From CAZWUZ01 sp964637655 [NCBI: uncultured bacterium] (lineage in GTDB: Bacteria; DAOPZR01), in assembly GCA_964637655.1 (NCBI GenBank), contig CAZWUZ010000002.1:24877-46208 (forward strand): a stretch of 21,332 bases of DNA, written 5' to 3'. Within the stretch, counting starts at the first letter, position 1. The number at the start of each line of letters is the position of its first letter. A model generated the notes under the pieces. That model searched no databases, was not told the DNA's origin, and saw only the letters and a program-made list of their open reading frames with translations. Positions 6,861 through 14,556 of this stretch are shown piece by piece. The translations under genes were made by a program, and so were the position numbers.

Positions 6861-7766
6861 ATGGGAGTCGTGTGTCTGGTCCGGGCCGCGGGGGCGGTGT
6901 GCCTCCTGCTGTCCGTTGTGTCAGGTGTGTGGGCGGCGGAAGCGCCGCCCGCGGACGCGTTTGCGCTGCTGGCGCAGCAGTTGCAGCAGCAGGCGGCGAC
7001 CGCGGGGTGCACGGTGGCGTACGTCGTGCATGACCTGCGGCGCGGCGACGCGGTGCATGCCGGCAGGAACATCATCCTGCCGGCGGCGTCGCTGATCAAG
7101 GTGCCGGTGCTGGTGGAGGCCTTCGCACAGATCGATGCGGGACTGCTCCGGCCGGATGACACCTTCGTGCTGCGCGAGAGCGACAAGACGGGGGGCTCGG
7201 GGATCCTGCGCTACTGCGCGGCGGGGACGGTCTGGACGGCGCGCGACCTTTTGCGCCTGATGATTGTCAAAAGCGACAACACGGCGACCGACATGCTGCT
7301 CGCCCGCCTGGGGATGGCGCGGATCAACGCGCGCATGCGCCGGCTCGGGCTGACGGCCACGCGGGTGCGGCGGAAGATCCTCGACTACGCGGCGCTGCGA
7401 CGCGGCATCGAGAACACGACGACGGCCTACGAAATGGCGCGGCTGCTGCAGCTGATTCACACCGGGCGGGCGGCGTCGCCCGCGTCGTGCCGCGCGATGC
7501 TCGATATCCTGCTCGCGCAGGAGTATAACGACCGCATCCCGCGCCTGCTGCCGGCCGGCGTGGCGGTGGCGCACAAGACGGGCACGATGCACCGGCTGAC
7601 CCACGACGCCGGCATCGTCTACACCCCTGATGGCGGCGCGTTCAGCATCACGGTGCTGGTGCAGGGGCTGGAAGAAACCGGCGGGGAAACGCTGATCGCG
7701 CAGCTGGCGCGGCGGGCATACGACTACTTCGCGGCGGCGCCGGCCACGGCGACTGCGGTACGGTAG
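6861..7766 (+). CDS. Class A beta-lactamase-like serine hydrolase, secreted
   Basis: This 301-residue protein starts with a signal peptide (hydrophobic 8-22, likely cleaved after VWA-A near 25-26). It then has the motifs of a penicillin-recognising serine hydrolase: Ser77 and Lys80 in ASLIK, Ser138-Asp139-Asn140, and Lys239-Thr240-Gly241-Thr242. The omega-loop region reads KILDYAALRRGIENTTTAYEMA (split here as 172-192), without the ExxLN motif holding the Glu166 of true class A beta-lactamases. Proteins with this variant are annotated as serine hydrolases of the Beta-lactamase2 family, and their ability to destroy beta-lactams is uncertain. It is probably periplasmic. A good ribosome binding site (AAGGGGA) precedes the ATG. 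It is followed after 17 bases by the RodZ-like gene and then a penicillin-binding protein, so a role in peptidoglycan turnover or beta-lactam defence is plausible. Confidence 0.85.
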   Translation: MGVVCLVRAAGAVCLLLSVVSGVWAAEAPPADAFALLAQQLQQQAATAGCTVAYVVHDLRRGDAVHAGRNIILPAASLIKVPVLVEAFAQIDAGLLRPDDTFVLRESDKTGGSGILRYCAAGTVWTARDLLRLMIVKSDNTATDMLLARLGMARINARMRRLGLTATRVRRKILDYAALRRGIENTTTAYEMARLLQLIHTGRAASPASCRAMLDILLAQEYNDRIPRLLPAGVAVAHKTGTMHRLTHDAGIVYTPDGGAFSITVLVQGLEETGGETLIAQLARRAYDYFAAAPATATAVR

Positions 7767-7783
7767 CGGAAAGGGAATCGGGT

Positions 7784-8794
7784 ATGGCGGAATCTGCGGC
7801 AACGGTGACGGCAATGGCGACGGTCGGGGCCCTGCTGCAGCAGACGCGTGCGGCCCGCAACCTGACCCTGGCGCAGGCGGCGGAGGAGACGAAGCTGTCG
7901 GTGTCCTTTCTCGCGGCGCTTGAGGCGGACGACTTTGCCGCGCTCCCCGGCGGTTCGTATCCGGCCATCTTCCTGAAAACCTACGCCCGCTTTCTTGAAC
8001 TCGATGCAGCGGTGCTGCTCAAGCATTACTACGCGCAGGTGCGGGCAACCGACGCGGCGGCGATCGCGGCCACCGCGGCGCAGCAGGCGGGTGACTGGTG
8101 GCGCGACCGGCGCGTCATTGCCGGCGCGGCCGTGGCAGCGATACTGGTCGGTATTGCCCTGGTGCTGCCGGCAGAGCAACCGGCGGACGAGCCGGCCCCG
8201 TCTCCGGCCCCGGCGGCGGATACCGTCCCGGCCCCGGCGATGACCCTGACTGGCGACTGGCCGGCGCGCGTCGCGGCGGCAGCGACGGCGGCGGAAAAGG
8301 AACAGCTGGCGCGCGAACTGCAGCCGCAGGCGGAACAGGCATCCGACCCGCTGGTCGCCGCCGAATTCTACCGGCTGCTGGCGCAGGTGCAGCCGCGCTT
8401 CCGCCTCGCCGACACCCTCGACCGGCTGGCGAAGCGCGAGTATGATGCCGGGGCGCAGCGGTTTGTCGCCCGTGACTACGCGGCGGCCCTGCCGCCGCTG
8501 CGTCGCGCCACGCTTATCAATCCCGCGGATGCCTATGCGCATTTTCTGCACGGGCGCGCGCTGGAACTGACCGGTGACGTGGCCGGCGCGGAACAGGCCT
8601 ATCGCGCGGCCATCGCCGGCAACAAGCCGGCATTCGCCCGGTATCACTACTACCTCGCGGCGCTGCTGGAAAAGCGCGGCGATCGCGACGGGGCGCGCGC
8701 GGCGCTGCAGGCGTTCCGCGCCGCCGGAGGCGACCGCCGGGCGCCCAATCTTGACGCGGAAGCGGCGAAACTCGCCGCCCGCCTGGCCCAGTAG
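7784..8794 (+). CDS. RodZ-like protein: HTH_25 domain, one membrane helix, TPR region
   Basis: The 336-residue protein has an N-terminal helix-turn-helix of the RodZ/HTH_25 type at about 14-75 (VGALLQQTRAARNLTLAQ, LPGGSYPAIFLKTYARFLELD). The second segment is close to the family signature in which the repeated YVRGYLRAYARYL-like element appears. A single transmembrane helix at about 109-130 follows WWRDRR, then an Ala/Pro-rich linker (131-152). The outer part is not the usual RodZ beta domain but helical tetratricopeptide-like repeats at about 215-315 (ALPPLRRATLINPADAYAHF, then AGAEQAYRAAIAGNKP). RodZ links MreB to the wall-synthesis machinery, and the position between a serine hydrolase and a penicillin-binding protein fits a wall role. 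The exchanged outer domain makes the partner uncertain. Start at 7784 is preceded by AAAGGGAATCGGGT. A second ATG ten codons in is possible. Confidence 0.78.
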   Translation: MAESAATVTAMATVGALLQQTRAARNLTLAQAAEETKLSVSFLAALEADDFAALPGGSYPAIFLKTYARFLELDAAVLLKHYYAQVRATDAAAIAATAAQQAGDWWRDRRVIAGAAVAAILVGIALVLPAEQPADEPAPSPAPAADTVPAPAMTLTGDWPARVAAAATAAEKEQLARELQPQAEQASDPLVAAEFYRLLAQVQPRFRLADTLDRLAKREYDAGAQRFVARDYAAALPPLRRATLINPADAYAHFLHGRALELTGDVAGAEQAYRAAIAGNKPAFARYHYYLAALLEKRGDRDGARAALQAFRAAGGDRRAPNLDAEAAKLAARLAQ

Positions 8795-8802
8795 GGCGCC
8801 GC

Positions 8803-8934
8803 ATGGCCGCCCGGCAGCAGCGCCGGTTCTCCCGGCTGCTGCTTGAGGACTGCAGCGCCGCCGGCGGCGCGGGATTCCGGGCAGCGGCCCCGGTGGTGCT
8901 TCCTGCCGCCGGACGGCGCGGTAGCGGGCGATGA
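8803..8934 (+). CDS. Possible 43-residue leader ORF made from a duplicated start of the downstream PBP gene
   Basis: The frame opens with MAARQQRRFSRLL, nearly the same as the start of the penicillin-binding protein (MNAAPRQQRRFSRLL), then diverges into unrelated, low-complexity sequence. Its TGA overlaps the PBP start codon as ATGA. There is no strong ribosome binding site (AGGGCGCC before the ATG). It may be a coupled leader peptide, a decayed first copy of the gene start, or never translated. The similarity is at the DNA level, so chance is unlikely. Confidence 0.3.
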   Translation: MAARQQRRFSRLLLEDCSAAGGAGFRAAAPVVLPAAGRRGSGR

Positions 8935-8976
8935 ACGCCGCCCCCCGGCAGCAGCGACGGTTCTCCCGGCTGCTGC
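8811..8976 (+). repeat. Direct repeat of 32 bp (31/32 identical) at 8811-8842 and 8945-8976, spaced 134 bp
   Basis: Both copies encode RQQRRFSRLL in their own frames; the offset of 134 is not a multiple of three. Copy 1 can also fold: CAGCA (8815-8819) with TGCTG (8837-8841), and GCCGG (8822-8826) with CCGGC (8832-8836), with a two-base bulge and a TTCTC loop. Copy 2 carries an A at 8957 that breaks one pair of this stem. No T-tract follows, so I do not call a terminator. Confidence 0.75.
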
Positions 8977-10991
8977 GCCCGCTGCTGCTGCATGCGGCCA
9001 GTGCCTGCCTGATGGTGGTGGCGGGGGTCTACGCGGCGATGCTGGTGCAGCAGCTGGCGGCGGAACTCTACCGCGACAGCGGCATCGCCTCCTACTCGCC
9101 GCACGAGGCGACGCTGGCGCTTGACAACGAGGGGGAGATCATCGCCCGCCTCTACCTCGAAAACCGCGAACTGCTGCGCCTGACCGACGTGCCGCCGCGG
9201 GTCATCAACACCTTCCTCGCCACCGAGGACCACACCTTCTACGCGCACCACGGGTTTTCGCCGCGCGGGCTGGCGCGCGCCACGCTGCGCAACCTGCGGG
9301 CGGGGCGCACGGTCGAGGGGGCGAGCACCATCACCGAGCAGCTGGCCAAGAACATGATCGGCAACATGGAACAGACGTTCAAGCGCAAGTTCCGCACCAT
9401 CCTGCTCGCGCTCGAACTGGAACGCCGCCTGACCAAGGACGAGATCCTGGAAAAATATTTCAATCAGATCTATTTCGGCGACGGGGTGTACGGGCTCAAG
9501 GCGGCGGCGCGCTTCTATTTCAGCAAGGAGGTGAAGGACCTCACGCTGCTCGAGGCGGCGGCGCTTGCGGGGGTGCCGAAAAATCCCTCGCGCTATTCGC
9601 CGTACAGCAACCGCGAGGAATGCCTCGGCCGGGCCCGCGACATTCTCGCCCGCATGCGCCAGCTCAATCTCGTTACCGATGCCGAGCACGCGGCAGCGCT
9701 CAACGAGGCGCTGGCGCTCGGGTCACGCGAGATCCTGCGCTACGAGACGCAGGCGCCCTATTTCGTCGAGTATATCCGTCGCGGTCTTGTCGAACAACTC
9801 GGCAAGAACCTGCTCTACTCGGGCGGGCTGCGCATCCACACCACGGTCAGCCTGAAGATGCAGCATGCGGCCGAAGAAGCGCTGCTCACCACCACCGACC
9901 GGCAGGGAGCGGTGCTCGTCCTCGATCCGCGCAGCGGGCAGATCAAGGCGATGGTCGGCGGGCGCGGCACGCCGGGCGACCAGTACAATCGCGCGGTGCA
10001 GGCGCAGCGCCAGCCCGGGTCGGCGTTCAAACCGTTTGTCTACCTGACGGCGCTGATGAAGGGATATACCGCGGCGACCATCCTCAAGGACGAGCCGACG
10101 ACCTTCCCCGAGTTCGGCAACTGGAAACCGCAGAATTACTCGCGCAATTATATCGGGCCGGTCGCGTTGCAGCGGGCGCTGGAACGTTCGCTCAACATTC
10201 CCACCGCCGTGCTCGCCGACCATGTCGGCATCAGCAGTGTCATCGAGACGGCGCAGAAACTCGGCATCGCCTCGCCCCTGCAGCCGGCGCTGTCGCTGGC
10301 CCTCGGCGCCGGCGAGGTCAACCTGATGGAAATGACTGCCGCCTACGCGGTCTTTGCCAACGGCGGGGTGCGCTGCGCCCCGTCCGCCATCCGTCACATC
10401 ACCGACGGCGAGGGCCGCATGCTCGATCAGGTGACGGCGGATGACGGACACGTCATCACGCTCGATTTTGACCGCCCGCGGCACGCGGTGCTCAGTGCCA
10501 ACCACGCCTATCTCATCACCCATATCCTGCAGGGAGTGATGACCCGAGGGACCGGGGGCGGCAGCAACCTTGCCCGCCCCTGCGCCGGCAAGACGGGCAC
10601 GACCGACAACGAGAAGAGTGTCTGGTTCATCGGCTATACGCCCGACCTGGTCTGCGGGGTCTATGTCGGCAATGATGACAATACCCCGTTGCGCCGCCGG
10701 GGCGGTGCAGCGGTAACCGGGGGCAGCATTCCGGCACCGGTCTGGAAGAAGACGATGACGGCCGCCCTGGCGGGGCGTCCGGCTCTGCAGTTCCAGGTGC
10801 CGTCGACGCAGATCGTCTTTCGCGAGGTTTGCACCACCTCGGGGATGCTGGCGGTGGAAGGGTGCCCGGGCGAACGCATGGCGTTCATGGCGGGGACGGA
10901 ACCGGTGCAGTCGTGTGTTACGTGTCTTGGCAGCGACGGACTGCTGCCGCTCAACGCGGAGGAGATCTTCTATGATGAAATCGGCTGGTAA
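8931..10991 (+). CDS. Class A penicillin-binding protein (bifunctional transglycosylase/transpeptidase, PBP1A-type)
   Basis: The 686-residue protein polymerises lipid II into glycan strands and cross-links the peptides at the outer face of the inner membrane. A short basic N terminus precedes one membrane helix (about 18-44). The GT51 transglycosylase domain (about 75-245) has the catalytic Glu99 in TEDHTFYAHHG, GASTITEQLAKN (130-141) and the second Glu region KDEILEKYFNQIYFG (169-183). The transpeptidase domain (about 325-610) has Ser364-x-x-Lys367 in GSAFKP, Ser420-Leu-Asn422 and Lys554-Thr-Gly in KTGTT. Four cysteines near the end (634, 645, 662, 665) fit the C-terminal extension of PBP1A-like proteins. 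Length and motif order are normal. The start at 8931 overlaps the small ORF in ATGA; the ribosome binding site is poor. The end overlaps the NHL gene by 20 bases. Confidence 0.95.
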   Translation: MNAAPRQQRRFSRLLRPLLLHAASACLMVVAGVYAAMLVQQLAAELYRDSGIASYSPHEATLALDNEGEIIARLYLENRELLRLTDVPPRVINTFLATEDHTFYAHHGFSPRGLARATLRNLRAGRTVEGASTITEQLAKNMIGNMEQTFKRKFRTILLALELERRLTKDEILEKYFNQIYFGDGVYGLKAAARFYFSKEVKDLTLLEAAALAGVPKNPSRYSPYSNREECLGRARDILARMRQLNLVTDAEHAAALNEALALGSREILRYETQAPYFVEYIRRGLVEQLGKNLLYSGGLRIHTTVSLKMQHAAEEALLTTTDRQGAVLVLDPRSGQIKAMVGGRGTPGDQYNRAVQAQRQPGSAFKPFVYLTALMKGYTAATILKDEPTTFPEFGNWKPQNYSRNYIGPVALQRALERSLNIPTAVLADHVGISSVIETAQKLGIASPLQPALSLALGAGEVNLMEMTAAYAVFANGGVRCAPSAIRHITDGEGRMLDQVTADDGHVITLDFDRPRHAVLSANHAYLITHILQGVMTRGTGGGSNLARPCAGKTGTTDNEKSVWFIGYTPDLVCGVYVGNDDNTPLRRRGGAAVTGGSIPAPVWKKTMTAALAGRPALQFQVPSTQIVFREVCTTSGMLAVEGCPGERMAFMAGTEPVQSCVTCLGSDGLLPLNAEEIFYDEIGW

Positions 10992-12279
10992 GTTCGCGCT
11001 GGTCATCCTGCTGGCGTTGTGCGTCGTGACGCCGGCGTCCGCGGCGCCGGTACCCGAACTGCGCGGGCGGTTGCTCGATATCTCGGTTGAATACGGGTTT
11101 GCCTTCATCAATCTCGGGGTGCCGACCGGGGTGAATATCGGCGACCTGTTCCTCGTCACCGGGGCTGATGGCACACCGCTTGCCCGGGTGCGCGTCAGCA
11201 AGGTCTACAACGATTTCTGCGAGGGCGACGTTGTCGAGAAGTTCCAGCCGCACCTGCTGCGCAGCGGTTTGAGCGCCGTGCGCGAAACGGCTGACCGCCA
11301 GACTCAGCCGGCGCCCGTGACCCCGGACCCGCCGGTGACGCCGGCACCACCGGTGACGCCGGTGCGGCCGGTGCCCCCCGCGGTGAGCGCGGCGCAGGTG
11401 GTGGCGACGCTGCACAAAACCCTGGCGCGCCCCGGCATCGTCGAGCACCCGCTGGCGGTGACAGTCAACGCCGACCGCAAGATCTATTTCCTCGATACGC
11501 GCCACCACGCGGTGATGCTGTGGCAGGATATCAATGCCGCGCCGGTGGTGCTCCCGACCGCGCCGGCCGCGACGCTGGGCGGTGGCTACTATTTCGGGAG
11601 CGGGCCGGGGCAGTTCGCCTGCCCGTCGGCGATTGCCAGCGATACCGCCGGACTGCTCTATGTCGCGGACGCGTTCAATAACCGCGTGCAGGTGCTCGAC
11701 CGGGCCGGACGCGTACTGCGTCTTGCCGGCGATGAGGGACTGCCGCTCAACCGTCCGGCCGGACTGGCCGTGCACAGCGGCAGCGGCACACTCTACGTCG
11801 CCGAAACGGGGAGCGGACGCATCCGCCAGTTTGCCGCAAACGGTGCCCCGGGGCGGATCTTTTCCGCGCGCGACGGTTCGTTCCGCCCCTACGGGCTCGC
11901 GGTCATACAGGAACATCTGTATGCCGCGGACGGGGCGGGGCGGCGCATCGTCGTCTTCAACCGTGCCGGTGACGAGGTGGCTTCGTTCGGGGCGGGCCTG
12001 CTGGTGGCGCCGCGCGGGGTTGCCGGCAACGGCGGCGACCTGCTCTTTGTCGCCGACCCGGGCGCGGGCTGCGTCTTTATCTACAACGCCGGCGGGGTGC
12101 TGCAGGGGCGTATTGCCGGGCCGGAACTGAACCGCCCGTTCGACGTCGCCTGGCATCCGGAAGGGAAACTGGTGGTTGCCGACCCGGCCACCAATGCCCT
12201 GCTGCTCTACAGCGTGGCGCGCGCGACGGCCGCTGCGCGCACGGCCGTCAGCGCGCCGGTTCCTGCAGTACGGCAATGA
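10972..12279 (+). CDS. Secreted protein with an N-terminal FlgT-like barrel domain and an NHL-type beta-propeller
   Basis: The 435-residue protein has a signal peptide (hydrophobic 8-20, cleavage near ASA-A at 24). Residues 28-105 look like a small beta-barrel (LRGRLLDISVEYGFAFINLG, GVNIGDLFLV, VRVSKVYNDFCEGDVV), similar to the FlgT C-terminal type. A Pro/Thr/Val linker with PVTP repeats (112-137) follows. The rest (about 155-415) is a six-bladed NHL-like propeller with repeated LYVADAFNNRVQVLDRAG, LYVAETGSGRIRQF, LYAADGAGRRIVVF and LLFVADPGAGCVFIY elements. NHL propellers are binding platforms, so it is probably a periplasmic or surface partner protein. The ATG at 10972 lies seven bases after GGAGGAG inside the end of the PBP gene, so the two are co-translated. 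The protein's role is not known. Its 3' end overlaps the opposing Skp-like gene by 32 bases. Confidence 0.78.
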   Translation: MMKSAGKFALVILLALCVVTPASAAPVPELRGRLLDISVEYGFAFINLGVPTGVNIGDLFLVTGADGTPLARVRVSKVYNDFCEGDVVEKFQPHLLRSGLSAVRETADRQTQPAPVTPDPPVTPAPPVTPVRPVPPAVSAAQVVATLHKTLARPGIVEHPLAVTVNADRKIYFLDTRHHAVMLWQDINAAPVVLPTAPAATLGGGYYFGSGPGQFACPSAIASDTAGLLYVADAFNNRVQVLDRAGRVLRLAGDEGLPLNRPAGLAVHSGSGTLYVAETGSGRIRQFAANGAPGRIFSARDGSFRPYGLAVIQEHLYAADGAGRRIVVFNRAGDEVASFGAGLLVAPRGVAGNGGDLLFVADPGAGCVFIYNAGGVLQGRIAGPELNRPFDVAWHPEGKLVVADPATNALLLYSVARATAAARTAVSAPVPAVRQ

Positions 12280-12742
12280 CCGCGTCGGTGACGTCGGCTG
12301 ACGGATGGCCGAAGAGGAGGTTGCTTTTTTCGATGATGAGCAGGTAGTTCTGCTCGCGCCCGACGCGTTCCACCGCCTGCAGCACGCGCGCCATCAGCGC
12401 GGCGGCGGGCGTGGCGGCGGCGGCGGTGGCGGGCGGGGGAGCGAGCAGCGCCTGCAGCGACTCGATGGTGCGCTCGACCGCGGTGGCGGAAGCGGGTGCG
12501 TCGAGTTCGCGGATACGCAGGTCGTACCAGTCGGCGCTCAGCGCGCCGAAGGCGGTGCGGATCTCCTCGGGCGAGCCCGCCGGGGAGGGACGCGCGGCGG
12601 GAGCGAACGGTACGGCTTGCGCGGAAGCGAGTACGCGGCCGAGATCGACGTAGCCGAGGCGCATGCCGGTGGCAGGCGCGGCGGCAGCCGCGGGGAACGC
12701 GGTAAGGCAGCACAGGCAGCAGAGCAGCAGGAAAGAACGCAT
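12248..12742 (-). CDS. Short Skp/OmpH-like periplasmic protein
   Basis: This 164-residue protein has a cysteine-rich signal peptide (residues 1-22) followed by RLGYVDLGRVL, which matches the first beta strand of Skp/OmpH. Its C-terminal part, EQNYLLIIEKSNLLFGHPSADVTDAVIAVL (split at about 130-159), matches the closing strands and the D-V-T helix of the family. Skp is a trimeric periplasmic chaperone that carries outer-membrane proteins. The tentacle region between these parts is very short (about 45-125) and Ala/Pro-rich instead of the long charged coiled coil, so holdase function is doubtful. An ATG at 12742 sits eight bases after GGAGGT; a GTG at 12748 would be only two bases away, so the ATG is preferred. 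The promoter at 12766-12794 fits. The end overlaps the NHL gene. Confidence 0.68.
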   Translation of the reverse strand: MRSFLLLCCLCCLTAFPAAAAAPATGMRLGYVDLGRVLASAQAVPFAPAARPSPAGSPEEIRTAFGALSADWYDLRIRELDAPASATAVERTIESLQALLAPPPATAAAATPAAALMARVLQAVERVGREQNYLLIIEKSNLLFGHPSADVTDAVIAVLQEPAR

Positions 12743-12765
12743 ATTCACCGACCTCCGGTGCCGCG

Positions 12766-12794
12766 AGTATAGGCAAGAAGGCAGCGGAAGTCAA
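12766..12794 (-). promoter_or_regulatory. Near-consensus sigma-70 promoter for the Skp-like gene
   Basis: On the minus strand TTGACT (complement of 12789-12794) and TATACT (complement of 12766-12771) are 17 bases apart, each differing from consensus at one position. Transcription would begin near 12759, with GGAGGT in a leader of about 17 bases. The -35 box ends only 12 bases before the start codon of the divergent PASTA gene, so any promoter of that gene must overlap it or lie inside the Skp-like gene. Confidence 0.8.
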
Positions 12795-12806
12795 ACGGAC
12801 GGGAAC

Positions 12807-13811
12807 ATGGGCAGGGAAGCGCACAAACGGCGCGGTTGTTTCTGGCAGCTCTTCACGTATGGTGTGGCCGCGGCGTGCTATGCCGTGGTGCTGGGGGCAT
12901 CCTTCGCGGGGGCACTCTACACCCTGACCGCCTCGGGAGAGATCGTGACGGTACCTGAGGTGGTCGGCAAACTGCGCCCCGAAATCGAGGCGCAGCTCCC
13001 CGCCGGGCTGACGCTGCGCGTCATTGACGAGGCCTGCTCGCTCCCCGCCGGGACCATCATCTCGCAGAACCTGCCGCCGGGCCGGACGGTGAAACTGCCG
13101 CACCAGCTCGAGGTGCGCGTGTCGCAGGGGAGCGACCAGCGCCCGGTGCCTGACCTCATCAATCTGCCGCTCGAGTATGCCCTGGAACAGCTGGAACGTG
13201 ACGGGTTGCGGGCGGGAACGGTGCAGGAGGCGGAGATTGACAACTCGCCGGTGCTCGACGGGGCCATTCTCGAAACGCGGCCGCCAGCGGGCACCATGCT
13301 TCCGGTGGGGGGCAAGGTCGACCTGACGGTGCGTCGCGAGGCGCGCGAACTGCTCGCCCAGGTGCCCGATCTCGTCGGGCGGCGGCTCAGCGAGATGCAG
13401 TCACTCGCTGACGGGTTGGGCCTGCGCGTCGACCGTGTCGACCGCCGGCTTGACTACAACCATCCGGCCGGTACCGTCATCGAGCAGTCACCGGTGCCGG
13501 GCACGCCGCTGACCGAGGGGATGCTGCTGCACCTGGTGGTGGCCGACGACGGGAGTGGCATGCCGGCGGCGGCGGCGGGACGGGCGGCGGTGGCGGTCGC
13601 GCCGCGCGCGGTGCCGCTCTACTTTGTCGTTCCCCCCGGCGTGGGCAACTACGATGTCCACGTCACGCTCTCCGACGCCAATGGTGATCGCGAGGTCTTC
13701 CGCGACAGTTGCGAACCGGGCCGGCGGCTGCTGCTCAATCTTGCGGTCAACGGCAGCGGCTACGCCTACATCTATGTCGGTGGCGAACTCAACAAGGTCG
13801 TGCCTCTCTGA
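12807..13811 (+). CDS. Membrane-anchored protein with three PASTA domains and no kinase domain
   Basis: The 334-residue protein has a short basic cytoplasmic start (MGREAHKRRG), one transmembrane helix (about 14-40) and three extracytoplasmic PASTA domains: about 47-107 (TVPEVVGKLRPE), 112-176 (PVPDLINLPLEYALEQL) and 184-246 (QVPDLVGRRLSEMQ). Each ends with the typical G-x-I-x-x-Q/T-x-P-x-x-G pattern. A linker of Ala and Gly precedes a C-terminal beta-rich domain (268-334), which resembles the segment following PASTA repeats in some Clostridia-type kinases. PASTA domains bind peptidoglycan fragments or PBP transpeptidase regions. Here no kinase is attached, so it may anchor or sense wall material. 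The ATG at 12807 is chosen because the upstream in-frame extension overlaps the divergent gene's promoter. One base separates it from the SpsF-like gene. Confidence 0.85.
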   Translation: MGREAHKRRGCFWQLFTYGVAAACYAVVLGASFAGALYTLTASGEIVTVPEVVGKLRPEIEAQLPAGLTLRVIDEACSLPAGTIISQNLPPGRTVKLPHQLEVRVSQGSDQRPVPDLINLPLEYALEQLERDGLRAGTVQEAEIDNSPVLDGAILETRPPAGTMLPVGGKVDLTVRREARELLAQVPDLVGRRLSEMQSLADGLGLRVDRVDRRLDYNHPAGTVIEQSPVPGTPLTEGMLLHLVVADDGSGMPAAAAGRAAVAVAPRAVPLYFVVPPGVGNYDVHVTLSDANGDREVFRDSCEPGRRLLLNLAVNGSGYAYIYVGGELNKVVPL

Positions 13812-13812
13812 G

Positions 13813-14556
13813 ATGATGCTGCCCGCGCGCGCCGTTGCTGTCGTGCAGCTGCGTGCCGGGTCCACCCGCCTGCCCGGCAAAGCGCTGCTGCCGCTCGCCG
13901 GCATCCCGCTCGCCGTACAGGTGCTGCGCCGCCTGCGCGCGGTGCCTGACTTCGCGCAGGTGGTTGCCGCGGTGCCCGACCAGGAGGAGGACCGCGTCTT
14001 TTTCCGCCTCGCGGCGGAGTGCGGCTGCGTGGCGGTGGCCGGTTCGCGCGACGATGTGCTGGGGCGTTTTCTCATCGCGCTCGACGCCTATCCGGGCGAC
14101 CCGGTGGTGCGTTTCTGCGGGGATAACCCGCTGCTCGCCACGCAGCTCGTGCCGCATGCGCTGGCGGAACATGCGCGCGCGGAGGCCGACTGGACGGCGC
14201 TGACCGGGCTGCCGCTCGGCTGCGGGTTCGAGGTCATCCGCGCGGACGCGCTGCGCCGTGCCGCGGCGGAAGCGACGCTGCCGCATCAGCGCGAGCATGT
14301 GACACCCTACCTGCGTGAGCACCCGGAACGCTTCCGCCTGCATCAGCCGCCGTCCCCGGTCGCCTACCCGGCGGGACTGCGCCTGACCGTCGATACCGCC
14401 GATGACTACGCGCTGCAGCAGCGCGTCTACGACGCGCTGAGCGTTGACGGCAACGTAGTGGCGCTTGACGAAGCCGTGGCGCTGCTGACACGCAACCCGG
14501 AGTGGGCGGCGCTCAATGCCCACGTGCCGCAGAAACCACCGACGAGCGTCGGATGA
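13813..14556 (+). CDS. SpsF-like cytidylyltransferase family protein
   Basis: The 247-residue enzyme belongs to the family of CMP-KDO and CMP-sialate synthetases and SpsF. It opens with RAGSTRLPGKALLPLAG (14-30), the CTP-binding loop. It also has the GSRDDVLGRF segment (78-86) and VRFCGDNPL (99-107), with probable metal ligand Asp104. SpsF-type proteins occur with SpsG/PseG in spore-coat and flagellar glycan loci and are predicted to activate a nonulosonic or related acid sugar with CTP in the cytoplasm. The start ATG at 13813 (or the next codon, 13816) directly follows the PASTA stop. The stop overlaps the PseG-like start by four bases (ATGA). The exact sugar is unknown. The family also includes glycosyltransferase-like members of unproven function. 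Confidence 0.82.
   Translation: MMLPARAVAVVQLRAGSTRLPGKALLPLAGIPLAVQVLRRLRAVPDFAQVVAAVPDQEEDRVFFRLAAECGCVAVAGSRDDVLGRFLIALDAYPGDPVVRFCGDNPLLATQLVPHALAEHARAEADWTALTGLPLGCGFEVIRADALRRAAAEATLPHQREHVTPYLREHPERFRLHQPPSPVAYPAGLRLTVDTADDYALQQRVYDALSVDGNVVALDEAVALLTRNPEWAALNAHVPQKPPTSVG

Noticed and set aside
9723-11201. Long minus-strand open frame of 492 codons opposite the PBP and NHL genes
   Set aside because: The plus-strand frames carry complete catalytic motifs; the antisense frame has no domain features and no SD-promoter arrangement.
11307-11381. Proline/threonine-coding repeats as a possible CRISPR or variable tandem array
   Set aside because: The short CCGGTGACGCCGG units are in frame, encode a PVTP linker, and have no spacers.
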